Part shown: one piece after another, positions 63,829 through 64,000 of the stretch | Position numbering within the stretch: position 1 is the first letter of the stretch | Layout of the letters: each line of letters starts with the position of its first letter | Source: Patescibacteria group bacterium | GTDB lineage: Bacteria; Patescibacteriota; Patescibacteriia; Patescibacteriales; Patescibacteriaceae | Length of the DNA stretch: 64,000 nucleotides | Assembly (NCBI GenBank): GCA_028704945.1 | Contig: JAQWEL010000003.1 | Location: 89,069 to 153,068 of the forward strand | Direction: 5' to 3' | Notes under the pieces: generated by a model | Told to the model about the DNA's origin: nothing | Databases searched by the model: none | The model's input: the letters and a program-made list of their open reading frames with translations, nothing else | Made by a program: the position numbers and the translations under genes

Positions 63829-64000
63829 GCTACAAGTCGGAGAGATAGGGATTTCCGCACTCGACTATTCCTTCGGAATAACCTGCCTGCCGGCAGGCAG
63901 GCGCCTCGTTTGTCCAGGGTCAGCGAAAAACATTTCCCAAATGTTTTTCGGACGTTCACTGCAATATTTTTGCTCACTCGCAAAAATATTTAGTTCACTC
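63829..64000. repeat. Cluster of inverted repeats at the right edge
   Basis: Three hairpin-forming sequences lie in about 130 bases. One is a perfect 20-bp palindrome (CCTGCCTGCC with its complement, 63882-63901). Another is GAAAAACATTT paired with AAATGTTTTTC. The third is AATATTTTTGC paired with GCAAAAATATT. The left boundary, 63829-63850, resembles the 3' end of a tRNA-Ser on the minus strand (ATCCCTAT, then CTCTCCG). No coding capacity beyond spurious frames. Confidence 0.5.

Noticed and set aside
63672..63983. Minus-strand frame containing an LPAGR stretch
   Set aside because: LPAGR is what the GC-rich palindrome at 63882-63901 gives when translated. The frame has no credible start context and overlaps the unknown gene at 63073-63810.
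1..64000. Recoding of TGA to glycine or tryptophan
   Set aside because: No gene needs a TGA read-through to reach its full length, and conserved Trp and Gly positions use TGG and GGN codons. Only the absence of TGA stops remains unexplained.

Overview
This 64 kb window is AT-rich, densely packed chromosomal DNA that looks like a Candidate Phyla Radiation (Patescibacteria) genome, most likely from the Parcubacteria side. The clues are the combination of gene types: paired short two-helix T4SS-type pilins, type IV prepilin-like proteins with long Cys-rich tails, a lysyl-tRNA synthetase fused to an HD hydrolase, FISUMP and MopE-type Cys repeats, and a giant Ig-repeat protein ending in two GRILL...YYLG modules. 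Many genes also start without a Shine-Dalgarno sequence. The phylum is inferred from gene content; no rRNA or ribosomal protein gene is present to confirm it.

Layout. 1-977: the 3' end of a DMT transporter and a 48-residue basic protein. 1181-9435: one nine-gene defence operon with gaps of 1-13 bases, one strong promoter and one terminator. It encodes an XRE regulator, an ImmA/IrrE protease, HsdR, an HsdM-HsdS fusion, a small membrane protein, a SMODS nucleotidyltransferase, a SLATT membrane effector, a Cas4-like PD-(D/E)XK nuclease and a macro-domain protein. 9533-11950: a UvrD helicase with a DnaQ exonuclease inserted. 11977-16703: a surface glycan cluster (flippase, two glycosyltransferases, O-antigen ligase/polymerase). 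16744-18687: a Cys-rich prepilin. 18801-23799: greA, lysS-HD, serS and ftsQ. 23893-24831: small unrecognised genes. 24947-31917 (minus strand): GtrA, an EnvC-like factor, a second Cys-rich prepilin, galE and a FISUMP/MopE surface protein.

32054-37864: a marR-adaptor-RND efflux operon with a perfect palindromic operator. 37905-39074 (minus): a metallothionein-like 50-residue protein and a dihydrouridine synthase. 39206-42433: an unknown gene, cysS and mtaB. 42479-42732: tRNA-Thr and tRNA-Lys, separated by a GC-rich palindromic insert. 42877-45670 (minus): two T4SS-type pilins and two unknown proteins. 45817-47883: recG. 48010-53699: PadR/PspC and a CHASE-like histidine kinase with a receiver protein. 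53762-59404: the 1880-residue Ig-repeat surface protein. 59459-62880 (minus): a membrane protein, a HicBA toxin-antitoxin pair, and several small enzymes. 63073-63810: an unknown gene. The last 190 bases hold a cluster of inverted repeats.

Working together: the defence operon combines restriction-modification with a predicted cyclic-nucleotide, membrane-effector module under one regulator. The glycan cluster, prepilins, large secreted proteins, GalE, GtrA and EnvC-like factor describe a cell that invests heavily in its surface. All 55 coding sequences end in TAA or TAG and none in TGA, and no listed reading frame is interrupted by TGA.
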